This document shows, in pieces, positions 50,101 to 62,919 of a stretch of DNA of 64,000 nt (its first letter is position 1; each line of letters begins with the position of its first letter). The notes under the pieces are model-generated. The model worked only from the letters and a program-made list of their open reading frames with translations. It did not search any database and had not been told where the DNA came from. The stretch is taken from contig MU385754.1 of NCBI GenBank assembly GCA_022497155.1, positions 62,001-126,000 of the forward strand, written 5' to 3'. The position numbers were made by a program, and so were the translations under genes. The DNA comes from Whalleya microplaca. Lineage: Eukaryota > Ascomycota > Sordariomycetes > Xylariales > Xylariaceae.

Positions 50101-53100
50101 CATACACGCCGAGACGGTCCCAAGCCATATAAATTGTAAATACTATCTTGATGGCCTGAGATTTTCGATTTTCATGAAGTTTAATCCGTATCGCTCATTA
50201 AGCACATTCCCACGATGCATATGATTACGAATACGCGCGTTGCCGGCGGCAGTGTGCTGCCCAACGTCCACCCAGCTAGGTGCATTATCTCTTCGCAGAA
50301 CTGCACCCTGCCCCTGAACCCGCCGTCGATCACCAAACCTTATCAAAGAATCATATGCTTTAGCTAATGCATACTTCTATTGCGACGCTACTCACATTTC
50401 TAGCTAGTATACGTCAATGGGCTTGATATTGCATCAGTATCCTTCTAATCTGGTTGTTTAATGGGGTCGCATTGCCAACTCACTTACGCTGATGAAGTTG
50501 ATCTCGCAACAACGCCTGATGATGGTTCTAACGAGGTAGCATCGTAGCGAATACATCTTTCGGTTTCCCTTGCTACCGTCTTGCAGCTCGAGCTAGTACA
50601 TGTCAACTGCAATATGATCGAGGTTACAACGCCTTGAAGGTCTAGATAGACTGTTGATCAGGTTGGGCGCATCGTGTCTATTGCAATACTAGGTAGAGTC
50701 AAGATGCTTCACTCATAGTGGCGAGATTTCTGCAATATTATGTCGACTAGCCAAGATATCAACCTGCAGGATCAAGTTGATCGAAGTACATGGCCCCCAA
50801 AAAGTTTATCTGATGGAATTGTCAAGCCACCTACGCACGTAGGCATGGAGCATCACCGGAATAGGAGATCAGAGGCCCTTTCTAGACAAAGGGAAAAGAC
50901 TCCTCGTCCGGGATTGACGGGCGGAGCCTGAGGTAACGAAGAGGAGGTGGCAATAGATCCCGTTCTAGTTGGCCAATTCGCATGCTTTCCGCTGGTTGCG
51001 CTGTAACCTTGTTGAGACATCAGGACTGATTATTCCCAGGAAGTAGGGAAACAAAAATGTTGGGATTTTCAGTACATGGATCTTTTCTCAGAGACATTTT
51101 GGTGTGTGGTCAAAGTATTCGCCTGTATAAACATATGAACAGGCTTGAAAGAATCCAACCCATCCTTACTCGGTGCAACCATTTCTAGACATTTGAGACA
51201 GGGGTATGTAAGACTAGAATCGAAACCCTAGCCTGTTGTGTTCTTCGCCTGAAGGTGGTATGATATCTGAGGCCTAGATCTTTTCTCCATGTGTTCGTCG
51301 TATGTCGTTGATAGTGCAGCAAATAGTTGCATTCGAAAGGAAATATGCGGTGATGTCCAATGGAGTTATCTCCGTGTTCAGGATACTGGTGTTGAGTCTG
51401 CGATGATTGGTTACACATGGGCTAGGTGTAAGATGAATGTAGATGTAACGACTTTCGAGTGATTGGTTTAGTAGACATTCAATACTACTGATAAGGGGGG
51501 GTTGATACTAAGCTTGGTGGCTAAGATCATCATCTTATTGCCTTAGTGAGAGAGATGCAACCACTGGTGTCTATTGTCAATTACTGTTTTAACAAACGCA
51601 TAGGCTAACAACACTATACTGTTTCTCGTGATTGTTAGGATTTTCTGAGAGTTGTTAATTTCGCTATTGTATAAGACTCAATGCAAGTTTGAGGATTTGG
51701 GTCGAGTCGAAATTACGTACTGTACAGTAACATTTTGAACCGGGAATGTTCATGCACAATCATATTTAGACAGTGGTGGCGTCACTCTAGATGTCTAGTA
51801 ATGACTTTCCCTTACAGAATCCTATTATACTGAGGGGCCAATACTATAGTGCACCAAAGTTCTCTTTCGACCCTGAAGGGTTCCGAGAATGAAGGTGGCT
51901 TATCATGATTTGCTGTGAGGTTCAATGAAAGTTGTATAATAGATGATATTTCTTAAGAGCTAGACTATGAAGCTTGATTTGAATTAAACTCGTGCAATAT
52001 TGCAATGAAAATCCTACATACCTAGCATGTGAAATATTCATTAAGAGTCGAAAGAAAAGGGGTCTTCCAACCATATATCACATACTCTCACGTGAGCCAT
52101 AAACAACTGTCTACTGAGCCACATAATTACAATACGCGAGATACTACGCAGCTGTGAAGTCTGTTGTCAACTTGTCTCATATTGGGCATCGAGACCGCTT
52201 TCATTCTTCGATATACATTTAGATACACATAAGAAAATCCACATATAAATATAGAGTATCTTAAGGCACAAACATTTTAGTAAAGACTCTAGCTCTCAAA
52301 CAGGAAAGTTTTGCCTAACTCACTAAATGGAACGTTGTTTCATAGCTAAATGAGATTTAACGAAGCCTCTTTAATAGGTGAATCCATGTACATTGTAGAA
52401 CAAATATATCTATGGTGCCATTCCGATTGTTGATGATGATCTACTAAAACTTTTCCGTAAATACTGCTTTAGCTTTGGCCATGGAATGTTTTTCTATGTT
52501 TATAAGTGTTGTTTAACTTTGTCTACCAACGATTCATCTGGTTATTCCTACAAATTCCCCCTGATAATAGAAATGTAGCAGGGTATCACACAGAGACATA
52601 TGAAAGGAATATATTTCGAGATAGTAAGCGATAGTTAGTATGAGAAGTGAGTTATATACATGTCTAGCATAATTATCATTTCAAGCAATGATGGGACATT
52701 GCCCATCTTGCAATACTCAATCAAGTCACTTCCTAAACCGACTATCTCTGGTCACTAGATACCTGACCACGACAATACCCTGCCCAACATTCATATCCAG
52801 CATAGGCACATCCGTTACAGACTGCTCTACAGTCCAATTGTGCAGCTCAATGTCGACCAAACAGCGCATGGAGATAGTATGGAGTGGCTGATCTGCGTCC
52901 ACGTCCTTGGCTGGATCGATGGTGCCTGAGCTATATCCATGAGAAGCGATCCTGTGACCAGACTCCCCTACTTTTCCGTGAAAACAAGCAAACGGGCAAG
53001 CTTAGCGGTGTATACGATGTCTCCGGATTTGGTGCGAGTTGCCGCCACCTTATGCTTAATTGAAGTAGGCAAATAGGGGGCGCAGGATCATCTCGGATAC

Positions 53101-56100
53101 GGCCCGATGGGGTGAGCGAGAAGCTGTGCCCCAGTCCTGATACCCATTGTGATTTGGCTATTATTGGAAGGATAATTATAGCGTGTAGGATCGCAGAACA
53201 CTTTCAAGAGGCTGAAGGATTTAGTTTCTTCGATTACAGTGAAACCGCGTAGTCGCGAGCCGTCGAGGTTATTGGTAGGGACTCTGTGGTTGCAAAAATT
53301 CCAATCGTTCAAGTCATGGATTTCTGACCATTGGAGGTCTGGCCCGAGCTTATGAGATTGTAGACATCTATTCACCAGCGTAGCTCACTGCCGACAACAG
53401 CAGGGTGAAGACATCTAGGCTAGGGAGGACTACATGGGTATTCTAAAAGGACCAAATAGTGCTCTCTCATTATGCGTGCACAATTTTGTCAAAGGTGTAG
53501 GTAACAATAAGGCATAATTTCTGGAGAGATCAGGGGAATTTGGCTGGGCAGACCTTTGAAGGGTTATCTACTAGGAGAGCTAGCTATTGTGGTAATGATG
53601 CTCCCTTGAATAAGGGGTAATGTTCTACTACGTTCCTCTGGCAATCATCAAAGCGATTCTGATGAAGGGAAAGGCATTTAGGCGTCTCGGCGGTGACGTA
53701 CTGTTTTGAAAGCTCACTCACGTCATCAGCAGCAGCGTCGAACATCCTTCCTGACCTTAAGCGAATGAGCAAATATTTCTATACCATTCGTAGTTGACCA
53801 GTTAATGCGTAATATCTGCCTCCCCTATCTAATTGAAGCGTCCATAAGCAACAATACACTCTTACCTAGGTTAGCACAGAAACCTTTATCTGCCAACGCG
53901 TTTAGCACAACGTCGACGCTATAATCATTTGTCATCCTTATCATGCCCCTAGTGAAGGTCCTTTCCTCAATCTAGGTCTAATCGATATAATTCTCACTCT
54001 TGTCGACCAAAGCTTCTTCCTGCAATCGCAACGTACCGTGGCGGGTACTTCTACAACAATCATATTCGCAGTCTATACCGCAAGCTAGCTCATAACCTGA
54101 AACGCCGAGTAGATTAGGATTGTTCCCATATCGTAGGCAGATCACTCTCATAACACGTTACTACGTGTAACATTCGTTAATACTACGCGTCCGTAATCTT
54201 GATGACGGTTTACTCGTTGCCGCTAAAATCCACTTATATAAGATGACGACACATAAGCACAGAGATGCCTATACGCAAGGCCGACTCTGGACGCGATACC
54301 CGAGCAATCGAACCCGAATACTCCCTAATCTAGTCGGTCCAGCACATTAAGAACGTTGCGAAATTTGACAGCCCAAACTTTAGCTTCAATCTTGACATCA
54401 TCCATAAGACCAAAACCGCTGTAATGGCCAACGCCTTACTTGAAGCGGAACGATTTGAGACATTGACTTGCGGGAGTTTGCCAAGACAGACTTGGCAGCT
54501 ATCAAAGCTCATTACTCAGTAGAGACTGCCCGATTAATTTCTCATCCGCGTACGAGCGAATGAGGATAGGAACTCTGGGTCTGATTCCCAGTATTTGAGC
54601 TTCTGGGGTCACAGTCAATCCTGCTAGCTATGCAATGTTTGATTAACAACTCAGGTTTCCTTAAGGATAGCACACACTTAAGCGAGACACGACGAAAATT
54701 AGGTTATGTGGCTACACCCTTGAAGGAAACTAACACATCCAGGCATCAAGAAGACATCTCATCAAGACTCATCTTACATTCTCAGATCTTACTACCCACG
54801 ATGCTGGGATATTATGCTAGGCTACGAGACTATGATATCCTAGAGTGAATGTAGATGGATACACATTCACCATGTTCTAAGAACGCCCGGTTGTGCCTCG
54901 AGTAGGGCATTGGTACAACCAACTGTCCAAGGAGGTCCACAGAGATGGGGCAAACATTCCTATATTTCTACCAGTATTAGAACTGATCTTGCTGTATACG
55001 GGAACAATTGATGCAGAACAAGTGCAAGATTCAGAATATCACTTACCTAAGAAAGGTGCTACAATAGCTTATCAAGTGAGCAATTTCCGTTATGATGAGC
55101 AAAGCTCTGTGTAGACCCCGAGAGTGGTTATAAAGCAGGCCTTCAATGGTGCTGTCATATACTGCTATATTAATCGATTGATGTTATAGAAGACCTGTCT
55201 TCGGGGTTACTAGGCAGGGTCTAAACTCAACATGAACAGAAGGTTGATAATCTAGGGAGCAAACAAGCTGCAGCCGCAGCCAACAGATAACCAGTATGGT
55301 ACGGACTATCCACCAAAACGGGCATGTATCGCACTTGAGGGTCACACGTAGGTGTAGATGGAGGTTGGCAAGAGTAGGCTGCTAGCCTCCCTTGGTTCGA
55401 CTTCTGCTGCTCCCTGGCCGCACATCTATGCCTCAACAGGCTTTCGTTTCGTTCGAACACTAATACTCCCTAGTATACTACTATGATAGCGGATCTGCTG
55501 AGCCAGGTCCAATGGCGCCTGCTGCCTGAAAAACATAGAGTGGCTTGCCGTCAGCCATTCAATTGAATCTTCAGCGAATTTGTCTCGATCTACGAGAAGA
55601 TCTTCAGAATAATCTGCATTCCAGGACAAAAAAAGTTCGCCAGAAGATGCCATCAGATCCAAGCTACCCCACCATCTCGGGTGGAACTTCTTGATAGCAC
55701 TAAATATTTGAGAAGTCGTCAAGAATGATACCCAATGTCTCAGCTCGATGCTACGTGTCTCAAACTCGACAGAGGCCCAGGCTGGAGAACGGCCATCCTA
55801 CATTGGTGATATAAACCTCTTAGAGATACGATTTACTTGTGAATAACCCCCATGGTGATGACATGAGTGGAAAAGCTTTTTATAAAGACTTACCGTAGTG
55901 CCTTAACAATAGTGGTGAAGGCAACAGAGGAAGAACAGCACTTAATTGATGACATCCTGAAGCTATCAGCATCTCCCCTGATAATTAATCCATCGATCTG
56001 ACAGGCTACGAATATTCCCACTGCACTGGGGTTTTTGTAAAGATGTTCTAGCAGGAAGCAAACTACATACCAATATTCTACAGGAGTCTGGCACAGGGGA

Positions 56101-57317
56101 ATTAGGCACTAATTCGCATATCACCTTATAAGACAGATCTTCACGTCTTCACCTGAAAGCAATATACTAACCGACACTTTATCCACTTGCCGAAAGGACT
56201 ACATTTATCGGCCTTGTTCCTAGTCGGATCTTTGCTTCACCCGCGTCGCGTATATAGAAGAATGTACCCACTTTCCGGAGTATTACAACGTTCGATCTAC
56301 ACCCATACATACCTTCAAGTCCCCCAGTATATCCGTAGCTTGAGCCAGAGCGAACCACTGGCAAGTATGTGACAGTAATGCCCCACGAGTCTGACTAGGC
56401 ACTGATCAGCAACATCTCATCAAATCTCCTAATCACTACCACGGCAAATCAAGGCACGCCTGTCAGTCTCGTAGCGTTGACCGAGTCTGCTACTTCCATC
56501 GCTTGGTGAAAGGTTCAGCGCAAATTGGAACTCGGAGCTAACAATGATTTTGTTGAAACTCATAAGGATTATTCATCGACTACTTACCGCGGCCGAACTC
56601 TTAGTTATGAGCCTTGACATACTGGACGTAAAACCGAGACCCAACAGAACAACGCCGTCAGGCATCCGAGATGGCACTTGGCCGGTTTGCTGCGCGTAGC
56701 TCGCCACCAGTGCGGAGAGCACGTTGAACGCGCTTGTTATTTCCGTATGACGCGGCCGGTAAGTAACTACACGTTGTAGGCAGCTGGTAAATGTGTATCT
56801 CTGCTAGGTAACTAGGAGAGCAGTTCATGATCAACTTAGAGAGAGGTTTGGTCAAAACAGAAGCAGGGCCAGTAGCATACTTACTCTGTGAAGGCCTAGG
56901 TCTCAGAGAAGCCGGATACACGATAGAGGTCTTGGCTTATGCTACCGGTGTATTCTGGTAGTACGGGTGCTAAGGATTAAGAAGCATATCAAAGATGACC
57001 TGGGGGACAGGGATTTACATTGATATACAATATATTTATTCATCTCCTAGTTATGTTCTGTGACAAATTTAAATCTAAGCACTTCATGTATTCTCTATAC
57101 CTCGAGAATTCGTCCAATACATGTGCTGTGAATTGATCAAACAGGTTGCCGTAGCCGTCGTGGGTATTCGTATCCATCATGATCGTGAGCTCGTCATCCT
57201 TTCAACTCATCTTCTAGTTCTGGCCATAATTTCGAAGTATCGTCGCTGATGTAAATTCTGCCCTCCTCAAGACTATCGCCATCGCCAATACACTCCAAAC
57301 CCCTCTCAAGGCCATCA
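47119..57317. other. 10.2-kb gene-poor stretch
   Basis: After the 3' flank of the transporter gene, no protein family is recognisable. Frames stay below about 100 codons, apart from the relic noted at 55426-55797. Two frames at 54630-54848 and 54893-55114 (plus) look mildly protein-like but have no recognised motif. The sequence is AT-rich at 49.1-49.3 and 51.5-52.7 kb. No tRNA, transposon end or simple repeat block was seen. Confidence 0.5.
55426..55797 (-). pseudogene. Unassigned coding relic (124 open codons)
   Basis: The frame is open from 55797 down to the stop at 55426 without a start codon at its beginning. It has natural-looking residue use, for example RSPAWASVEFETRSIELRHW, FSAIKKFHPRWWGSLDLMA, SGELFLSWNADYSEDLLVD and QQAPLDLAQQIRYHSSILGS. 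A tgtag acceptor sits just before it and a CGGTAAGTC donor lies at about 55890, but the upstream frame does not join in phase. I do not recognise the family. It could be the last exon of a decayed gene, or an exon of a live gene that I could not assemble. Confidence 0.3.
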
Positions 57318-58108
57318 TCAGTCGAGGTCCCCGTTAAAGCGAAACGCAGACCCTCCAATTTTACCCCTATCCCCCATGCTGGTCTCACAGCGGACGACCT
57401 CGTACTGGTGAGTCTGGTAGCTCCGAAGGTAATCCTCCAGCTCTTTGCTCTGCACGAGAAAGCCTGTCCCTGTACCACTGCTGCACAGTTGGGACTGCCA
57501 ATGAAAGCGTCGTACTTACCACCCCACGTTTGCATGTTCCCTTTGCGTACGCCGGCGGACCAGCACGAGGGGTCGCTCTCCTTTGGGTCATCCACAGAGT
57601 TGGGCCGATGCTGTGGCATGGCGGTATCGATGCCGAGGCTAGGCGTGCAAAGATGGCTAATGGGGCCTTCTCCGCGGCCGAATATCTAAATAAGATAGGC
57701 TGGAATCTCAACTCTACTCTTGACATTTGTCTCAAGATCTCTTCCTTCGCGTCGGAATCAACCTTGCAGAAAGTAACCGGTTCGCCAGCATCGGCGTCGG
57801 CGGTGCCAGTGAAAGCTGCGTGAACTGCATCGAGGCGCACGGCCGCCTTTACTTTCTCCACGTCGTCGAGGGGGACCTCCAGTTTGAGCAGATAGTGGTG
57901 ATGGAGTTTTCGGATGTCCCGAGGCGCAGATATCTTTCTTGCGGCGATGTTGCAAGAGTGCTCATAACTATCGTATCCCAAAAGCTCCTTCTCAGCGCGG
58001 ACCATTTCCCAGTGGGACTCTGACACTGCAACTCAAGAGAGGTCGGAGGCGTGCTTTAGGATTTTCTGAGAGGCTGGCGCGTATACTTATCCAAAGTGCG
58101 ATTGCCAT
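57318..58108 (-). CDS. AIG2/gamma-glutamylcyclotransferase-like protein, possibly frame-damaged
   Basis: The AIG2/GGCT fold cleaves gamma-glutamyl compounds in some members; fungal relatives are mostly uncharacterised. My model has exons 58087-58108, 57763-58025, 57685-57520 and 57469-57318, giving 200 residues. The third intron (57470-57519, 50 bp, GTAAGT..tacag) is convincing: it joins KGNMQTWG to GTGFLVQSKELEDYLRSYQ, then HQYEVVRCETSMGD, the family's 'L..YE...Y.VVRC' region. The second intron (57686-57762, GTTGAT donor) is weak, because its own sequence reads like coding (VDSDAKEEILRQMSR). The tiny first exon is a guess; the alternative start is the ATG at 58004. The model stops at 57318, but a neighbouring frame continues coding-like to 57194 (VKLEGLRFALTG, then EEGRIYISDD, SKLWPELEDELKG). 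That suggests a one-base frameshift near 57363-57375. Confidence 0.5.
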
Positions 58109-61100
58109 CGCTTGATTCTGCGGTTGGCTGGACCCCCCTGATCCGTCGCTGTTGCATGGCGACTTAGGTCATCGACTCCAGCTAGTCTAAGAAGTCCATT
58201 ATTGTGATGTCACAGCAGGTACAGTTTATGGTTCTCTGCGTATATGTTCCATGAAGGAGTTAGAAGAGGTAGGAGTTTAGAAATTATTGTTGTTGAAGTT
58301 TGAAAATCGTGATGAGAATTCTTAGCAGAGCTTCTCTATGCTGTTATGTACTTGGTCTTCAAAATGGATTTCATTTGTCCATAGCGCAAGTGAGTCATCT
58401 GCCTAGGTTGGACTTGATGTATTCTAAAATAGTAGACAGACATAACAGTACCCTGCTATAGGTTACAGTCAAATTCGCTATAGAGAAATCTGAAATAAGA
58501 CTTTTGTGTAGCTCGATTTAGAGTTCACATATATAGTACATAAACGACAACGATGGTTGTTTGTGTTAGTGCTAATGCCCCTTTATCATCAAAACCACTA
58601 TTTACTAATTGAGTGAGATACTTTTGACGCACAGCAACTCGCGCATTCTAGCTACATATCCGTAATAGTATGCAGAAAGTGGCCAGTGACTACACAACGA
58701 TGATAAGGACGGCAATATACGACTTTCCTCACCTAATCTATCGCCTTGTCGTCCTAGTTGCGGAGCGATATTCTCCTTTCCCGTCGGAGATTCGTCTCCG
58801 CGCGTCTCCTGAATAGGTCGAGATAACCTTGTTTGTGTTTGTGTACCGACCGAGCTGTTGTACAACTCAATGTTCGAACGACGCGGGTCTTACCGGTGCT
58901 TGCCGCATCTGCCGTTAACGATGTTACACGTTATAAGGCTGGCTTGATGTCATTGGGCTTTGCTGACATTGGCTTCATTGGTGAGCATGAGATGGCATAT
59001 GTCGAGCGGCAACCCGGGTAAATATATTGTTTCACAGCTCGCCGACGCCCGTCAACGCCTTGAACAACCTACGGTATTTGTCTCCGTAGACAGGATAGAA
59101 CGTCGCATGCGAATGATTGGCCTCACGACATTGGGACTAGAGCTATAGAGACCAATTCAGTTCAAGGCGTCATTCACATGTTACCTGGAGTTGTCCGTGC
59201 CTATATTGTAGGTGCAGGCCTTGGAACTGCGTGCGTAATCACGGCTACTGCGCGCATCCGTGATGCGCATTAGGTAGGGAGGGAACAAACTCCTTACTCG
59301 CTGCAGCGACGTTGTTCACATGATCAGCTCGTAGCACCGCAGGAGCAGGAGCAGGGGGTTGCGTAGACCAGGTATAGCCACCCATGCGGGTTTCATGCTG
59401 TGCGACTGTTAGAACTTGACTTAGATCCATGGCTGTTGATCGGCATTGAGGACTGTTACACAAGTTAGAGTGCTCAGGACTGTTCTAGGCGGCGATTCTA
59501 GACTGCTTCGGATGATGTGAGGTGTGCTGCTTTGCATGACGAGAATTCGACGTTGATGGTGATCTTCATGATCATGTGCGATCAAAGCAATGTCTAACCC
59601 TTATTTTCGGGCGGAAGTGGAAGCTAAGATTCAAGCAAACCTCACAACATTATCCAGAGCCCAGAGGTCTAGCACATTCATCCCGATAGGCTGGTGAGGT
59701 GATCATATTTGGATATATCCTGCAAATAGTTCTGTCGTTGAAGTATCGTAACCTTGGCATTGAAAATTGTATACGTATGTAGGTAGGTAGATATATATCT
59801 ATGACGAGAGGGCTTAGAAAATAGTGACTACTCATCTTCGATCATGCCATGGATAAGATCTCTATCTTTAGATCGGTAAGCTAACTCGGATTTGTCTATT
59901 GGTTCCACGCAGCAGGGAATGTGGAGATATTGAACTGTTGACTTTGGGCCAGTTGATTCATCGAAGCAACATACTGTGTAGTCGTCAGGTAAGCTAGCAT
60001 CCTACTATAGTATAATATTAGATAACCGAATAAGCATGAGAATCTAGATAAGAAGTTAGAAGCAAAATTTGCATAAGCGAATGCTAGCCTTACTGGACTC
60101 GAGCTGATACATCTAGCAGTATTTGGTATTTCAGATCGTAGTGGTGAAGCTCTGACCTCTTACACCTCTAGCCGCTCCTAGATCCGTTTACCTATATATA
60201 CCTAGGTGGATACGTTTTCTTCTATGCGTCCATTTGAGTAGATGCTCATATCTAGTTGTCCACAGTTAGAAGGATAAGAAATCGGCTGTCCTTCTGCCAT
60301 TTCAGTATATGGGGCCGTTTACCAGCCAGCCATGATCGTGACTTTCAGATGCTCTCGAAAAAATTGACCCGATAGCATGGATAATCTCGCCGCACAATCT
60401 TGGCATTGCTCTTTGCAACGTCGCGTACTGCGTACTAGTAATTAATAAGGACGTGTTTGACATGTGAAGCGGGGCGGACGGGAATTCTTCTAGTAGTAAA
60501 CCGCCTTATACAACGTGTGTTCGAACTTGGCATAACTAGTGGCTTCGTGCTAACCCTTGAGGTTCCGTCGAACATGTCTCGATTGCGCCCCATAGGTCCC
60601 CATAGCCCCTAGTTATCTGGCCTCGCCCTGTAAGTCATCATAATCCAGCCCCGTTGCGACGAGAACTATTCTTTTCAATCAAGCCCACTTACCTAGGCAA
60701 GTAGGCCGGAGTGGCGAATGTATCTAGTTAGTAGAATTGTCTGAGCAAGGCCGTGGACCGAGGCTGATATTATATGGGCGAGGCGTCGGATATGAATGTG
60801 ATTCTCCTACGGAGAGTAAATGATACATATGGGACACTTGTGACTTCGATCTTGCAGGGCCGTTGAAAGTCATTGGATGGAAGAAAGCTTGGATGGAGCT
60901 GCCCAGGTCATATAGTTGAGCCAATGGTGAAATAACGAATCGTGCTGGCAGCACTGTTAGGATCGAAACTAAATTCAATGACAGATCCTGGAATAATATC
61001 TACTATACGGATACGTAGATCACCCGATGGCCTGAATACTAGTAAAGTCCATTAGTCGAATAAAGTCAATTAGTCGAACGGAGCCGGCGATCCGGATTCT

Positions 61101-61665
61101 ATAAGCGGCCTATAGGTGTGAAGGTGTAATATGAAGAAAGGATGTGCCGGCCCAGGCTAGTTGGAAGAAAGCTGCATCTCCCATTTGCCGAATCACCTGC
61201 ACTTTCAATGCGAAGTGGCAGCTGATACTGCAAAGCCGCGTTGCTAGGTGGCAGCCAGCGTCGATAATTTGAAGGGAAGGAAATTGGCCGAATTGGCCTG
61301 CAATATTAGACTGGATGCCGTGCTCGCAAGGTTACCTCCTACACGTACGGCCTGCACGTACGGCCTGCTGGTCAATGATAAGCCAGACAGCCTTAATGAC
61401 GACGTCTTGATATCCATGTACGCATGTACTGCCACTATAACTTTACTTATTATGCAGCAAGGCTTTGGGTGAAACTCGGACTGCATGGAAAGAGTGGTAG
61501 ACTCTTCACATTGGCTCTGCATTGACAGCTGTGAGAACCCAAAATATTATTATATGAGAAGACCCGATGCTGGAGAAGCGTGATGCTGTGGCACGATGGA
61601 TCATCTCCGATGAACATGTGCATACATAAAAGCTATGAGCAGGGGTTTCAATATTCCGAGAAAAC

Positions 61666-61703
61666 AGAAAAGAAGAAAAGAAAAAAAAGAAAAAAAAGAA
61701 AAG
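61666..61703 (+). repeat. Pure purine A/G tract
   Basis: 38 bases of A and G only, mostly A runs broken by single G. It gives a matching poly-pyrimidine tract on the other strand. The frames over it have Lys/Arg/Glu-rich translations that look like artefacts of the tract. Confidence 0.85.
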
Positions 61704-62291
61704 CCCCGATTTCCAGCGATCACTTTACCGCCCTGCTGCCCTGCCGCGATGCAAGAGAACAGAGAGCAGAGACTTTCACATGCCAGAGACAGGGACCTTA
61801 CGTATAAGTGGCCACCCCCTTGTGAAAGAACCAGGATTAGAGCTCCAAATAGCGCATCTGAACCGCCTGTCATCACCCCACCAATGCCCTCTAAAACGGC
61901 CTAGCAAACGGTCCAAAAGCCCACCAGAGCTGTACATGTGCGTGCAACGAGATGGAAAGATAAGAAAATCAGACCCACAAGAGCATGGCGAGCAGGGAGT
62001 CGGGCTCATGACCTCATTGGCTCCTGACGGTGGAATGTATCGAGATTGGGAAAGACTGTACGGAGTCTGGGAGTAGCAGAGGTAGATGTCTGGTATCCAA
62101 CACGAAGGCGTGATGCGACTTGCTGCGACTTCCTGCAACTTGCTGTCTATCTGTGACTAAAATAAATAATAATTATGGCACCAGGAACCATGGGCTCAAT
62201 AGCGTCGCATGACTTGACTCCCGTCTGATGCGAGGCAGAGAGTCTAGAGATGGCAAGCACATGCTAGAAAAGAGAGTTTGCGCAAGCTTTG

Positions 62292-62307
62292 TGTATACAT
62301 GTATACA
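62292..62307. repeat. Perfect 16-bp palindrome TGTATACATGTATACA
   Basis: It is followed by a further TACATGTACATACATG stretch and lies about 0.6 kb upstream of the CAP20-like start. It belongs to the TACATGTA-type set of the window. Confidence 0.85.
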
Positions 62308-62619
62308 TGTACATACATGCCTACACATTACGGGCGCCTCAGTTCCAATGATTTATTAGTCCTGCCGCACCTCCTTTGCTACCTACCTTACGTCTCTTTT
62401 TGACTTTTGACTTGTAACAATCTGTAATTGGCAGTGACATCGTTGACTCTTGATTTGACGCCTGCCTTCTTTCATCGCTCTTATCGCTTATTATTAACTC
62501 ATACCATCCCTTCTCACAGAAGAGTCACACACACACATACACTTATTACATACCTTACCTGCTTACTTACACACCCACTCCCACAAACATCTCCTCCCAC
62601 CCCGAGGAAGATCAAGCTC

Positions 62620-62919
62620 GAGCCTCTTTGCTCCCTGTCTCCCTTCCCCCCCCTCCTCTCTATCCTCAGGCATCATCTAGACCCGCACCACCAACATACT
62701 ACCAACAAACACTATTGCTATTACTTTGACTTCTACTTTCGGCTATACGCTCATCGCGAAACGCCAATAGGTTTTACTATCCCTATCGTCAAAGCTTCTC
62801 AATCTGTACGTATGCATACTCGTGTGGTTATATCGTCATGTCTTGATGTTTATGGACAGCATTCTAACATTACAGTTCTTTTGCAGCCAGGCTTACAGCA
62901 CCCTCAAGTATCTAGTACA
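62620..62919 (+). promoter_or_regulatory. CAP20-like leader: pyrimidine tract and probable 5' UTR intron
   Basis: A C/T-rich tract at 62624-62669 is typical of strongly expressed fungal promoters near the transcription start. A likely leader intron runs from GTACGT at 62806 to the acceptor at 62886 (or 62875), with TTCTAAC as branch site. The start codon context at 62920 is favourable (ACAATGGC). Confidence 0.5.

Larger units (their letters stand above)
58109..62919. other. 4.8-kb intergenic stretch
   Basis: No protein family is recognised. Frames reach about 120 codons at most (for instance 61776-62138, minus, excluding the frame over the CAP20-like leader) and show no motif. The 61658-61703 purine tract and the 62292-62307 palindrome are listed separately. 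The right end from about 62350 is the promoter and leader of the CAP20-like gene. Bases 60180-60720 include CCTAGG-centred words without a nearby gene. Confidence 0.5.

Noticed and set aside
54630..55114. Two adjacent plus-strand frames considered as a retroelement remnant
   Set aside because: No reverse transcriptase, integrase or RNase H motif could be read, and no terminal repeats flank them.
61580..61904. Lys/Arg-rich frames
   Set aside because: They are translations of the A/G tract at 61658-61703, not a protein signal.
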